Shown here: positions 7,963-17,000 of the stretch, one piece after another
Numbering within the stretch: position 1 is the first letter of the stretch
Layout of the letters: the number at the start of each line of letters is the position of its first letter
Notes under the pieces: generated by a model
The model's input: only the letters and a program-made list of their open reading frames with translations
Databases searched by the model: none
What the model was told of the DNA's origin: nothing
Position numbers and translations under genes: made by a program
From: DAOTTW01 sp034437615
GTDB taxonomy: Bacteria; Chloroflexota; Anaerolineae; Aggregatilineales; Phototrophicaceae
Direction: 5' to 3'
DNA: 31,647 bases
Assembly (NCBI GenBank): GCA_034437615.1
Contig: DAOTTW010000427.1
Span: 1 to 31,647 of the forward strand

Positions 7963-9879
7963 TTAGGTTTCGGTGAATTCCGCGTCAATCACGTCTTCGT
8001 CGTCGCCCTTGTTCTTGCTGGCATTGCCGGATGCGTTGGCATCGCCGTTCGCTGCCCCACCGGGCGCGGCTTGGCCAGCCCCATCCTGATACATCTGCGC
8101 ACCAAGCGTTTGCAGGTGTTGGTTGAGGTCGTCGGTGGCGTCACGGATGGCGCTGATGTCCTCGCCATCTTTGACCTGCTTCAGCGCGTCGATTTTTTCC
8201 TGGGCTTGCTGCTTGGGTTCATCCGGCAGCTTATCGCCATATTCACGCAGGAATTTCTCGGCGTTGAAAACAGTGCTCTCAGCCTGATTCTTGACCTCGA
8301 CACTTTCCTTGCGCCTGGAATCCTCAGAGGCATACTGTTCGGCCTCGTCCACCATACGCTCGACCTCGTCATCCGATAGGCCGCTGCTGGCCGTGATCGT
8401 GATGCGCTGTTCCTTGCCTGTGGCTTTGTCGCGGGCGCTCACGTTCAGGATGCCGTTGGCGTCGATGTCGAACGCTACTTCAATCTGTGGGACGCCACGC
8501 GGCGCAGGCGGGATGCCATCGAGTATGAATTTACCCAGCGATTTATTGTCAGCGGCCATCGGGCGCTCGCCTTGTACGACGTGGATTTCCACCTGATTCT
8601 GGTTATCCGTCGCGGTAGAAAACGTCTGGCCCTTCTGGATGGGGATCGTCGTGTTGCGCTCGATCAGCGGTGTGGCCACCCCACCAAGCGTCTCAACGCT
8701 CAGCGTCAGCGGCGTTACATCTAGCAGCAGAATATCCTTCATCTCGCCACCGAGCACACCCGCCTGGATCGCAGCGCCGAGCGCCACAACTTCATCGGGG
8801 TTGACGCCCTTTGTCGGCTCCTTGCCGAAGAAACCTTTAACGGCTTCCTGGATGGCGGGCATACGAGTCATACCACCGACCAGCAGCACCGCGTCCACCT
8901 GGCCAGACTCGATCTTCGCATCCTTTAGCGCCTTCTTGCAGGGGTCGATTGAACGCTGAATGAGATCATCGACCAGGCTTTCCAGCTTGGCGCGGCTCAG
9001 CGCTACGTTCAGGTGCTTCGGCCCGGTCTGGTCGGCGGTGATGAAAGGCAGGTTAATATCCGCACTGAGCGCACTGGATAGCTCGATCTTGGCTTTTTCG
9101 GCGGCTTCCTTCAGGCGTTGCAGCGCTTGGCGGTCCTGGCGCAGGTCGATGCTGTTTTCCCGTTGGAATTCGTCGGCCAGCCAGTCAATGATGCGCTCAT
9201 CGAAGTTATCACCACCGAGATAGGTGTCGCCGTTGGTGCTCTTGACCTCAAACACACCTTCGGCAATCTCAAGGATCGTAATATCGAAGGTGCCACCACC
9301 GAGGTCATACACAGCAACCGTGCCATCGCGACGATCACCCAGGCCGTAAGCCAGTGAGGAGGCCGTCGGCTCATTGATGATGCGCAACACTTCCAGACCG
9401 GCAATTTTGCCTGCGTTCTTGGTGGCGTTACGCTGTGTATCGTTGAAATAGGCCGGGACTGTAATCACAGCCTGGTCAACCGTTTCGCCTAGATAGGCTT
9501 CGGCGTCTGCTTTGATCTTTTGCAGGATCATTGCAGAAATTTCCGGTGGGCTGTAATCGCGTCCGCCCATCTTGATGCGAACGTCGCCATTTGCGGCCTT
9601 CGTCACCTGATAGGGCACGGATTTCAGCGCGTCTTGCACAGGTCCGTCATTAAAGAGGCGGCCCATGAAGCGCTTGGCTGAGGAAATGGTGTTTTCCGGG
9701 TTTACGACAGCCTGATTGCGTGCGACACGCCCGACGAGGCGTTCTTCGCCCTTCATGGCCACAACGGACGGAATCAGATTGCTGCCTTCTGATGATGGAA
9801 TGACCGTTGGTTGACCGCCCTCAATGACTGCAACAACGGAGTTGGTCGTACCGAGATCGATGCCGATAATGCGTCCCAT
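7963..9879 (-). CDS. dnaK: Chaperone DnaK (Hsp70)
   Basis: ATP-driven cytoplasmic chaperone. The 638-residue protein has a complete actin-like ATPase domain, with phosphate-1 motif GIDLGTTNS at 6-14 and phosphate-2 motif YDLGGGTFD at 191-199. The interdomain linker and substrate-binding domain start around DVTPLTLSVETLGG. The C-terminal lid ends in a Gly/Ala/Asn-rich tail and the DVIDAEF motif. The N-terminal start at 9879 has an AGGAGA Shine-Dalgarno about 13 bases upstream. It lies 52 bases after grpE and before dnaJ, so the GrpE-DnaK-DnaJ machine is encoded together. Length and motifs are normal. Confidence 0.98.
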   Translation of the reverse strand: MGRIIGIDLGTTNSVVAVIEGGQPTVIPSSEGSNLIPSVVAMKGEERLVGRVARNQAVVNPENTISSAKRFMGRLFNDGPVQDALKSVPYQVTKAANGDVRIKMGGRDYSPPEISAMILQKIKADAEAYLGETVDQAVITVPAYFNDTQRNATKNAGKIAGLEVLRIINEPTASSLAYGLGDRRDGTVAVYDLGGGTFDITILEIAEGVFEVKSTNGDTYLGGDNFDERIIDWLADEFQRENSIDLRQDRQALQRLKEAAEKAKIELSSALSADINLPFITADQTGPKHLNVALSRAKLESLVDDLIQRSIDPCKKALKDAKIESGQVDAVLLVGGMTRMPAIQEAVKGFFGKEPTKGVNPDEVVALGAAIQAGVLGGEMKDILLLDVTPLTLSVETLGGVATPLIERNTTIPIQKGQTFSTATDNQNQVEIHVVQGERPMAADNKSLGKFILDGIPPAPRGVPQIEVAFDIDANGILNVSARDKATGKEQRITITASSGLSDDEVERMVDEAEQYASEDSRRKESVEVKNQAESTVFNAEKFLREYGDKLPDEPKQQAQEKIDALKQVKDGEDISAIRDATDDLNQHLQTLGAQMYQDGAGQAAPGGAANGDANASGNASKNKGDDEDVIDAEFTET

Positions 9880-9931
9880 AAGTGCTTACCGTTCTCCTGA
9901 TCGTAAAGCGTGAAAAATGCTTGTTGACAGT

Positions 9932-10693
9932 TTAGCTTGCGACCCGCACCAACGCCGGACGCAAGAGATAATCGCCGCTGATGTAACCCTTACGCAGCGT
10001 AGCCGTGACGTGTTCGCTTGCATATTCGCTGCTGCTATCCATACCGATTGCTTCGTGCAAACGCGGGTCGAAGCGCTGGCCAACGGGGTCGATTGTCTCC
10101 ACGTTGTACTTTTGCAGCAGCTTCTCGAAACTTTTCAGGATGGACGCGGTGCCGCCGACCCAGGGGTTGCCTTGCAGGTCTTCGGGCACGTTTTGCAGTG
10201 CCAGCTCGAAGTCGTCAATAATCGGCAGCACGTCGGTGAGCACATCGGTGGCGGCGCGTTCACGCATCACCTTTGCATCGCGGTCAATGCGGCGCTTGTA
10301 ATTGGCGAACTCAGCGCGTGCACGTTGCCAGCCTTCAAGGTTGATCTGTGCTTGCTTCTCTAGCTCTGCGATATGCGCTTGCACAGCAGCAAGGTCTGCA
10401 TCTGGTGTTGCTACGCCCTCCGGCTGTGTGGCTGCTGGCTTTGCCTCTGGCTGTGCACCATTGTCGATTGCATCAGGTGCTTTGGCTGCTGCTGGCGCGT
10501 CGTTTGCAGCCGCCTGGGTCGGAGCCTGTTCTGCATCCGCCGGGGGTGTTGTGTGCGCCGCTTGCGCTGTTTGCTCAGCATTAGCGGCATCTGTTGCATC
10601 TGTAGCATTCGTAGCAGTGGAGAGTGGCTCATCCTCAGGCGTCGTGGCTTGGCTCTGGATGTCGTCCTGGGTTGGCGTTGTCTCTTTGCTCAT
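9932..10693 (-). CDS. grpE: Nucleotide exchange factor GrpE with long low-complexity N-terminus
   Basis: Releases ADP from DnaK. The 253-residue protein is longer than the roughly 180-200 usual for the family. About the first 95 residues are low-complexity, rich in Ala, Thr, Gln, Asp and Pro (for example TNATDATDAANAEQTAQAA), and probably disordered. The conserved part begins with a long helix (ADLAAVQAHIAELEKQ). It carries the GrpE segments ARAEFANYKRR, DVLPIIDDFELAL and FDPRLHEAIG, and ends in a beta domain with VTATLRKGY. The ATG at 10693 has a GGAG Shine-Dalgarno about 10 bases upstream. It lies between hrcA and dnaK on the same strand. Confidence 0.94.
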   Translation of the reverse strand: MSKETTPTQDDIQSQATTPEDEPLSTATNATDATDAANAEQTAQAAHTTPPADAEQAPTQAAANDAPAAAKAPDAIDNGAQPEAKPAATQPEGVATPDADLAAVQAHIAELEKQAQINLEGWQRARAEFANYKRRIDRDAKVMRERAATDVLTDVLPIIDDFELALQNVPEDLQGNPWVGGTASILKSFEKLLQKYNVETIDPVGQRFDPRLHEAIGMDSSSEYASEHVTATLRKGYISGDYLLRPALVRVAS

Positions 10694-10969
10694 GTATGTA
10701 CTTCTCCAACATGACGCATGACGTGTAATAACATAAACGGGAGGTCACGAGGCGCAAATAAAGCGTTAAAACGTATGATGTGGCTTGTTTGCTCAGGTGG
10801 ACCCGATAAATCGAACAACAAACTGACGTAAGCAGTTCATGAATTCATTGCCACAGTGTAGCGGAGCATTTATAGATTTATGTTAGCAAACTGTGCGATA
10901 AACGCATAAATTCAATCAGAAAATGGCCGCTTGGCCCCTGGCGTGGGTCGCTAATCGGCCCGTGTGGGG
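10694..10969. promoter_or_regulatory. hrcA-grpE gap, likely holding the grpE-dnaK-dnaJ promoter
   Basis: This 276-base gap is the largest in the window. It is AT-richer than the flanking genes, as expected for a promoter, but no convincing sigma-70 pair stands out. A perfect 10-base palindrome ATGAATTCAT lies at 10839-10848. TTAGCAAAC at 10883-10891 matches 7 of 9 bases of the left half of the HrcA-binding CIRCE element (TTAGCACTC), but no matching right half follows at the required 9-base spacing. Small GC-rich inverted repeats near 10928-10939 and 10957-10969 lie just after the hrcA stop and could weakly terminate it. Confidence 0.35.
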
Positions 10970-12151
10970 CTAACGGGTGTCATTGGGTGTAATATCACCA
11001 GTTGGGTCGTCGGCTTGTGATGCGGCATCCTGCGCTGTGTGTGGCGGCGTCCCGCCGGCTGCTGCCGGGTTGTCGCTGTTATACAAGTCGTGCAGGCGCT
11101 CCGTCATCAGGCCAGAGACGTGCCGCACGGTGCTGATAGCGCGGCCATAATCCATATGCGGCGGGCCAAGAACGCCCAGCGTGCCAGCCATGCGCCCAGG
11201 GATACCGTAACGGCTGAGCACCATGCTTAGGCGGCTCAGTTCTTCCCAGCGGTCATCACCGGCGATAATCACCTGCACGTCTTCGTTTTCGTTCAGTAGC
11301 GGGCGCAGCACCTCATTGAGAATCCACTCTAAGAAGGGGCGTTCTTCATAGACGCGCACGGCTTGCTGTGCGCCCGCTGCATCCGGGAAGGTGTTGATAA
11401 TCTCGCTGAGGCCATCGCGATAGATGACGGGCACATGCTGACGCAGCGATTGCTCGACCAGTTCGGCGGCGATGTCCACGATTTCACGCTCCAGGAAGCT
11501 ATCCAGGTGACGTGTCTTCACGCGCATCTGATTGGCGTTCAGGCCGCCACATAGCTCATTGATGCGTTCTGCGATGTCGCTCAGGCTGTGTTGTGTCACG
11601 ACTTCAGCCAGGCTCAACATGCGCTGCTGCACGATGCCACCTTCCAGCACCAGCACCATCAGCGCCAAACGCCCTTGAATGGCGATTAATTCTAAATGCT
11701 TGAAATAGGCTGTTTCGGTGGTCGGCGGCGTCACCAACGAGGCAATTTGCACCGTCCGCGCCAAAATCGTCGCGGCTTGCCGCATCCATTGCTCGATCAT
11801 ATTCGGCAGATCGTTGATGCGCGTGCTGATATGCTCACGTTCCAGCGTTGTCAGGCCGTCGCTACGTTTGATGAAGTCACGCACCACATACCGATAGCCC
11901 ATCGCAGTCGGCACGCGCCCCGCTGACGTATGCGGCGATGTCAGATAGCCCATTTCTTCCAGGCGTGCCATCTCCATACGGATAGTCGCAGAGCTAATGC
12001 TCAGGTCGCTCTTGTCCAGCACATGCTTAGAGCTAATTGGCTCCGGTGAATGCGTGTAAGCGTGCACCACCAGCGATAGAATTTCTTCTTGTCGTTTGGT
12101 GAGTTCAGGATTTTCGATGCTGCCGTTGGGTGTCTCGTTGGGTTCTGTCAT
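10970..12151 (-). CDS. hrcA: Heat-inducible transcription repressor HrcA
   Basis: Repressor of class I heat-shock genes that binds the CIRCE operator. From the ATG at 12151 it is 393 residues. The N-terminal winged helix (about 13-90) includes LTKRQEEILSLVVHAY, SSKHVLDKSDLSISSATIR and EEMGYLTSPHTSAGRVPT, the last being an HrcA hallmark. The central and C-terminal HrcA segments, such as NIIAGDD-type VQVIIAGDDRWEELS and GTLGVLGPPHMDYGRAIS, are present. The tail is low-complexity (Ala, Asp, Pro, Thr). A longer frame opens at 12265, but the extra 38 residues look like non-coding sequence and include a GCGCGAAG repeat. It heads the heat-shock block and is divergent from trxA. Confidence 0.95.
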   Translation of the reverse strand: MTEPNETPNGSIENPELTKRQEEILSLVVHAYTHSPEPISSKHVLDKSDLSISSATIRMEMARLEEMGYLTSPHTSAGRVPTAMGYRYVVRDFIKRSDGLTTLEREHISTRINDLPNMIEQWMRQAATILARTVQIASLVTPPTTETAYFKHLELIAIQGRLALMVLVLEGGIVQQRMLSLAEVVTQHSLSDIAERINELCGGLNANQMRVKTRHLDSFLEREIVDIAAELVEQSLRQHVPVIYRDGLSEIINTFPDAAGAQQAVRVYEERPFLEWILNEVLRPLLNENEDVQVIIAGDDRWEELSRLSMVLSRYGIPGRMAGTLGVLGPPHMDYGRAISTVRHVSGLMTERLHDLYNSDNPAAAGGTPPHTAQDAASQADDPTGDITPNDTR

Positions 12152-12211
12152 GGGCCGCCATGTGTCGCAACAAACGTACAATTTTATCATGCATCCATGC
12201 GCAAAAATAAA

Positions 12212-12236
12212 GCGCGAAGGCGCGAAGTGCACGAAG
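12212..12236. repeat. Short tandem repeat GCGCGAAG upstream of hrcA
   Basis: Two exact copies of GCGCGAAG (12212-12219 and 12220-12227) are followed by the degenerate copy TGCACGAAG (12228-12236). They lie in the divergent hrcA/trxA gap, about 60 bases upstream of the hrcA start. They resemble the degenerate ...CGAAG... intergenic repeats found in many genomes. No function can be read from sequence. Confidence 0.45.
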
Positions 12237-12398
12237 AAGCCTCTGTTAAGCCGACACTGTAGCACGCATCCAATAGATACGGATTAGCGCGGCCCTACAT
12301 CATGTCAGGCGCACGATGCAGGTAAGACCAACCCCGGTGAGCGTGTCTGTTTGACAAGAAACAGGATTGATTGACAAAGCAACGAGACAACGAGACTC

Positions 12399-12406
12399 AG
12401 GAAGGA
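12399..12406 (+). promoter_or_regulatory. Shine-Dalgarno fixing the trxA start
   Basis: AGGAAGGA lies 9 bases before the ATG at 12416. This favours that start over the earlier in-frame one at 12371, which would add 15 residues with no counterpart in thioredoxins. Confidence 0.7.
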
Positions 12407-12415
12407 CGCATAAGA

Positions 12416-12745
12416 ATGGGCGCTAAGACCTTCGACGTAAACGAGGCCGAATGGCAGGATGAAGTGCTCGGCTCTGAAACACCTGTGCTGGTAGATTTTT
12501 GGGCGGAGTGGTGCGGCCCGTGCAAGATGATCGCGCCGATTGTGGACGAAATCGCAGCAGAATACGAGGGCAAGGTCCGTGTGGCCAAGCTCGACGCAGA
12601 CACCAATCCAGAGGTGCTGACGCGCTACGGCATCATGGGCATCCCGACGCTGATTCTATTCAAGGGCGGCGAGGCCGTTGAGAAGATTCGCGGTTTCAAG
12701 CCGAAAGAACAAATTCTCAAGAAGCTGACGCCGCACTTCGGCTAA
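12416..12745 (+). CDS. trxA: Thioredoxin
   Basis: Small cytoplasmic disulfide reductase of 109 residues. The active site is WAEWCGPCKM near residues 27-36, with the two redox cysteines. The cis-proline loop GIMGIPTLILF and the C-terminal GFKPKEQILKKL helix are also typical. It is the only plus-strand gene between dnaE and the heat-shock block. It is divergent from hrcA and convergent with pfkA, and two hairpins follow it. It is probably transcribed alone. Length and motifs are entirely standard. Confidence 0.97.
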   Translation: MGAKTFDVNEAEWQDEVLGSETPVLVDFWAEWCGPCKMIAPIVDEIAAEYEGKVRVAKLDADTNPEVLTRYGIMGIPTLILFKGGEAVEKIRGFKPKEQILKKLTPHFG

Positions 12746-12767
12746 ATGCGACCGCATCGCAAGTACG

Positions 12768-12823
12768 CCAGAGATGCTATCTCTCAAGCATGAGCATCTC
12801 TGGGGCACCCTGAAGGGTGTCCC
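12768..12823. terminator. Two adjacent hairpins between convergent trxA and pfkA
   Basis: The first hairpin has a perfect 11-base stem, CCAGAGATGCT (12768-12778) pairing with AGCATCTCTGG (12793-12803), with a 14-base loop. The second has a 9-base stem with one G-T wobble, GGGGCACCC (12802-12810) with GGGTGTCCC (12815-12823), and a TGAA loop. The two share bases 12802-12803, so they may be alternatives or stack end to end. There is no T-run, but the position between two convergent stop codons suggests a two-way terminator. Confidence 0.6.
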
Positions 12824-12903
12824 AGCGGTTCAAGATGGTTATGCAGGGCCGCGCCCCCGCCGCGAAAAAACGCACGGCCACGCTACTGTGTGCTGCTAGC
12901 GCA

Positions 12904-13866
12904 CTAGGATAAGAGGTCCGCCAGATCAAAATATTCCTGGTTGAGTGAACGCATCTGCGTCGTGACCTCGGATAGCTCTATCAAGCCCTGATCGCGCCCG
13001 GTGCGTGCCACCATCTTGCCCGACTCCCCGGCCAAAATCGCCTTGACTGCGGCCACACCCATGCGTGTCGCCAAGAGGCGATCAAAGGCTGTTGGGCTGC
13101 CGCCGCGCTGCGTGTGCCCCAGGATCGTCAGGCGAATCTCAAAGCCGACATGCTGATCGTTTAAATAATCAACCAGATCCGTCACCTTGTAGGGTGCGCC
13201 TTCTGCGATGACGGCAATAGCGTGCGCTTTGCCGATGACATAGGCATCTTCGATGCGTTTGGCGACATCTTCCATCGGGGTTTTTGTTTCGGGGATGATA
13301 ATGACCTCTGCGCCACCGAGGATGCCGCCCATCAGCGCCAGATAACCGCAATTACGCCCCATGACTTCAATGATAAAAGCACGATTATGCGAGGTCGCTG
13401 TGTCGCGCAGGCGGTCCAGCGCGTCCAGAATCGTATTCAGCGCGGTATCCACGCCGATGCTCATATCCGTTCCGTGAACATCGTTATCAATGCTGGCTGG
13501 TATGCCAATCGTCGGCACACCTAGCCCATGCAGCACGTGTGCACCCCGCAGGCTGCCATCGCCGCCGATGACAACCACGCCTTCGATGCCCTGTTCGTTC
13601 AAGCGGCGCATGGCTTTACGTTGGCCCGCCTTCGTCTTGAATTCATCGCTGCGGGCTGTTTGTAGGATGGTGCCACCACGCTGCAAAATGCCGCTGACTT
13701 CGCGGCTGGTGAGTAGCTCAAAATCCCCCGATACAAGCCCTGCATACGCCTGACGGATACCGTAAACTTCGATGCCGTGTGAAATACCCGCACGCACCAC
13801 CGCCCGAATTGCAGCGTTCATCCCTGGCGCATCACCGCCACTGGTCATCACGGCGATTCGCTTCAT
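12904..13866 (-). CDS. pfkA: 6-phosphofructokinase PfkA
   Basis: Glycolytic enzyme that phosphorylates fructose 6-phosphate. From the ATG at 13866 it is 320 residues, as in bacterial ATP-dependent PfkA. Motifs are SGGDAPGMN at 9-17, GGDGSLRGA at 101-109, PASIDNDVHGTD at 123-134 with the catalytic Asp127 position kept, MGRNCGYLAL and GHTQRGGSPTAFDR. GGDGS, rather than GGDDT, argues for ATP over pyrophosphate as donor. PASIDND in place of the common PGTIDND is a known natural variant region, so donor use should be taken as likely rather than certain. AAGGGGG lies 8 bases before this ATG; the frame opening at 13920 would add 18 residues outside the family. It lies downstream of dnaE. Confidence 0.95.
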   Translation of the reverse strand: MKRIAVMTSGGDAPGMNAAIRAVVRAGISHGIEVYGIRQAYAGLVSGDFELLTSREVSGILQRGGTILQTARSDEFKTKAGQRKAMRRLNEQGIEGVVVIGGDGSLRGAHVLHGLGVPTIGIPASIDNDVHGTDMSIGVDTALNTILDALDRLRDTATSHNRAFIIEVMGRNCGYLALMGGILGGAEVIIIPETKTPMEDVAKRIEDAYVIGKAHAIAVIAEGAPYKVTDLVDYLNDQHVGFEIRLTILGHTQRGGSPTAFDRLLATRMGVAAVKAILAGESGKMVARTGRDQGLIELSEVTTQMRSLNQEYFDLADLLS

Positions 13867-14024
13867 ACGCTCAGCCCCCTTGCCCATTCTGTGTTGGCTA
13901 TTAAACGACAACATTACCACGCATTGTTATGGATAAATGCACGAACGTCAAACCTGAGATGCAGATTAAATTACCACAATATAGCAGCAGGGTGTAAAGA
14001 GTGCGTTAAGCATGAGCCAATCGC

Positions 14025-14053
14025 CCCATGCAGCTTGCGCACCTATGCATGGG
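14025..14053 (-). terminator. Hairpin spanning the dnaE stop codon
   Basis: TGCATGGG at 14046-14053 and CCCATGCA at 14025-14032 are perfect 8-base complements with a 13-base loop. The dnaE stop codon (14043-14045) falls in the loop, so one arm is the last coding triplets. There is no T-run downstream on the minus strand. A weak terminator or 3' stabiliser for dnaE is plausible. Confidence 0.4.
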
Positions 14054-17000
14054 CTGCGTTTAGGTTGATTTCCTCCACACGCCACGTCACCACCGCGTCA
14101 AAATCCCGCAGAAGCTCGGCTTCGAGTTCCTCACTGTAGCCAGTCGTCTGATTTGCGAAGGTCACGACGCGGCGATGCTTCAGCCCCTCCATGATGATTG
14201 TATAGCCATCGCTACCGGGGTGGCTCCTCAACAACAGGTGCAAGCGCCGAATGCGGCTGCGCATGACCTCGGTACTGCTGTCCACCATGACGCGCAACGT
14301 CAGATGATAGCGAGCGGGTGGTTTTTGCCTGTCACCACCGATGAGGTCTGCAAAATCACCGGAAATATCATGTGGCAGCGGTTCGGTTGGGGCATGATGA
14401 CCGTTACCGTTACTGTTGTTGCTGCTGTGGCCATTGCCATTACGATGCCCGTTGCTGCCGTTGCCATTGTGATGCCCGTTGCTGCCGTTGGCTTGCGCTT
14501 GGCCGTGCGGATTGATGATGTTATACGGCTCGACCTCGACGCCCTGCTGTGGTGGCGGCATGTAAGATGTGGTGGCGGCGTTTTGTGGCTTGTATTCGCC
14601 CGTTTCCTCGTCATAGCTGCCGTTTGCGTCATTGGCCTGATGATAGGCCGCGTCCTCATGGAAAATCGGCGCTTCGTCGGCGTAGCGTTCTGCGAGTGCG
14701 TAGGCGTCGTCGTCTGATGTGGCCACGCTGTAGTATGCAGCCTCATCGTTGTAATAAGCGTCGTCTGATGCGCTGTGGCTGTTCGTGTCGGGCGCAGCGC
14801 CGCCATAATCCGGCGTCATAAGGCTGAAATTCGTGCCGACGCTTGTGCCGACGATCTGTAACTCTTCGTTACGTAGCTCTAGCCGACCCTCAACGACGAT
14901 GATCTCCCCGACATCTAAGGGGTGACCTTGCTTTGCCTGATAATCGACGCTGGTGCGCGTCCACTGGTCCGCAAATAGCACCACCTCAATCGTCCCGGCT
15001 GTATCGTGCCAATCCTCTAGCGTCAGGATAGCCATGAGGGCGTTATGCTTCGTCGTCAGTTTGCGGATGTCAACCACTTCGCCCGCAACCTTGACCATTT
15101 GCTGTAACGGGGCTTCATCGCGGGCTTGTTTCCATGCTTCGACGACGCTCAGGTTTGGGATGCGCTGAAAGGCCTCTTTGTATTTATCGACAGGCCGCCC
15201 GGTGACGTACAGGCCCAGCAGGTCTTTTTCCCATTTGAGCATTTCGCGGTAGCCAGGCCGCTCTTGTGGTGTGACCAATTCGACACTATCTTCCAGCATA
15301 TCGCCAAACATGCTGTGCTGGCCGATCTCACGCGCTTTGTGGTGCTCATGTGAATAGCCGACGATGCGCTCGATGGATTCCAGCAGGATGTCACGCTCAC
15401 CAAAATCTTGCAGCGCCCCCACGCGGATCAGGCTTTCCAGTGGACGCTTGCCGAGTTTGCGCATATCGACACGCTGGCAGAATTCCTCCAGGTCTTTGAA
15501 AGCGCCGCCCTGCTCACGGATGTCGATGAGGTGCTGTAGCGCGGCGGTCCCTGCGTTTTTGATGGCCGCAAGGCCGAAGCGAATGCCACGTTTATCTGTT
15601 TTGGCGTCGTGCTGGATGTCAAAATACAGCTTGGAGTGATTCACCGATGGCGGCAGCACCGGAATGCGCAGGCGGCGGCACTCCTCTAAGAACGTCGCGA
15701 CTTTGGTGGAGTCGTCCGAGTGTACGATGAGCAGCGCACACATGAATTCTTCGGGATAGTGCGCCTTAAGATATGCCGTCTGAACGGTTATCACTGCATA
15801 ATCTGAAGCATGTGATTTATTGAAACCGTAGTTCGCAAAAAATTCTATATCATTAAATATGGCCTCGGATGTCTCCTCAGAGATGCCATACTTCGGGCCA
15901 CGCTCTTTGAAGATGGCCTTGTGCTTAATCAGTTCTTTCTGCTTTTTCTTAGAGACAGCGCGGCGCATCAGGTCGGCTTCCCACAGTTCATAGCCGAAAA
16001 GCTCGCCGGCAATCTGCATGATCTGCTCCTGGTAGGTGATGATGCCGAACGTCTCCGCGAGGATTGGCTCTAGCTTGGGGTGCAGATACTTGGGCGCTTC
16101 TTTACCGTGCAGGCGGTCATTGAACGTCGGGATGAACTCCATCGGGCCGGGGCGATACAGCGAAATACCCGCAATCACGTGCTCAAAGCGGTGTGGGCGC
16201 ATCCCGCGTAGCATGGATTGCATACCGCCGCTTTCCACCTGAAACACGCCCACCGTCTCACCGCGTCCGAGTAGCTCAAAGGCTTCATCCAGCATTCGCA
16301 ATTCATCGTCGCTGAGTTCATGCCTGGGGTCGTCGTGCCGATACGGGATGTTATCCATCGTGTATTTAATATCGCGGTAGTGCGCGATCAGGTCGCAGGC
16401 TTTGCGCAGGATCGTCAGCGTGGACAGGCCCAGAAAATCGACCTTCAGCAGCCCAATCGACTCGGCGGTTTCCATCGGAAATTGCGTGACGGCTTTGAGT
16501 GCGCCACCGCTGGGGTCGGTGCCGGTGATGCGATGCAGGGGCAGGTAATCCACCAACGGCTGATCGCTGACGATGATACCTGCGGCGTGCGTGGAGGCGT
16601 GGCGCGTCATGCCTTGCAGTTTGATGGCCATATCCATCACATCACGCACGGCGTAATCCGCACTATAGGCTTGCTTCAGTTCGGGGTTCAGGTCGATGTA
16701 TTCCTGGATTTTCTTCTGGCGTGCTTCCTGTGGGATCAGCTTCGTCAGGCGGTTAATCAGGCTTTGGTCCACACCCTGAGCGCGGCCCACATCCTTCACA
16801 GCAGCCTTCGCGCCCATCGTCCCGAATGTGATAATCGCCGCCACTTTATCCTCGCCGTATTTGCGCACGGTGTAGCTAATCATCTCCGCACGGCGGTCGT
16901 CGGGGTAATCCAGGTCAATATCGGGCATGGTCTGGCGGCCAGGGTTCAGGAAGCGCTCGAACAGCAGGCTATTCTGAATCGGGTCGATATTGGTGATGCC

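Noticed and set aside
10883..10909. A CIRCE operator upstream of grpE
   Set aside because: The left half matches 7 of 9 bases, but the base positions after a 9-base spacer match only 4 of 9 and are not complementary to the left half.
12351..12376. Two TTGACA hexamers (12351-12356 and 12371-12376) as -35 boxes for trxA
   Set aside because: No acceptable -10 hexamer lies 16-18 bases downstream of either, so a promoter call is not supported although trxA must have one nearby.
14394..14490. Possible CRISPR-like or intergenic tandem repeat
   Set aside because: The 27-base units are directly adjacent without spacers and lie in frame inside dnaE, encoding Asn/Gly/His residues.
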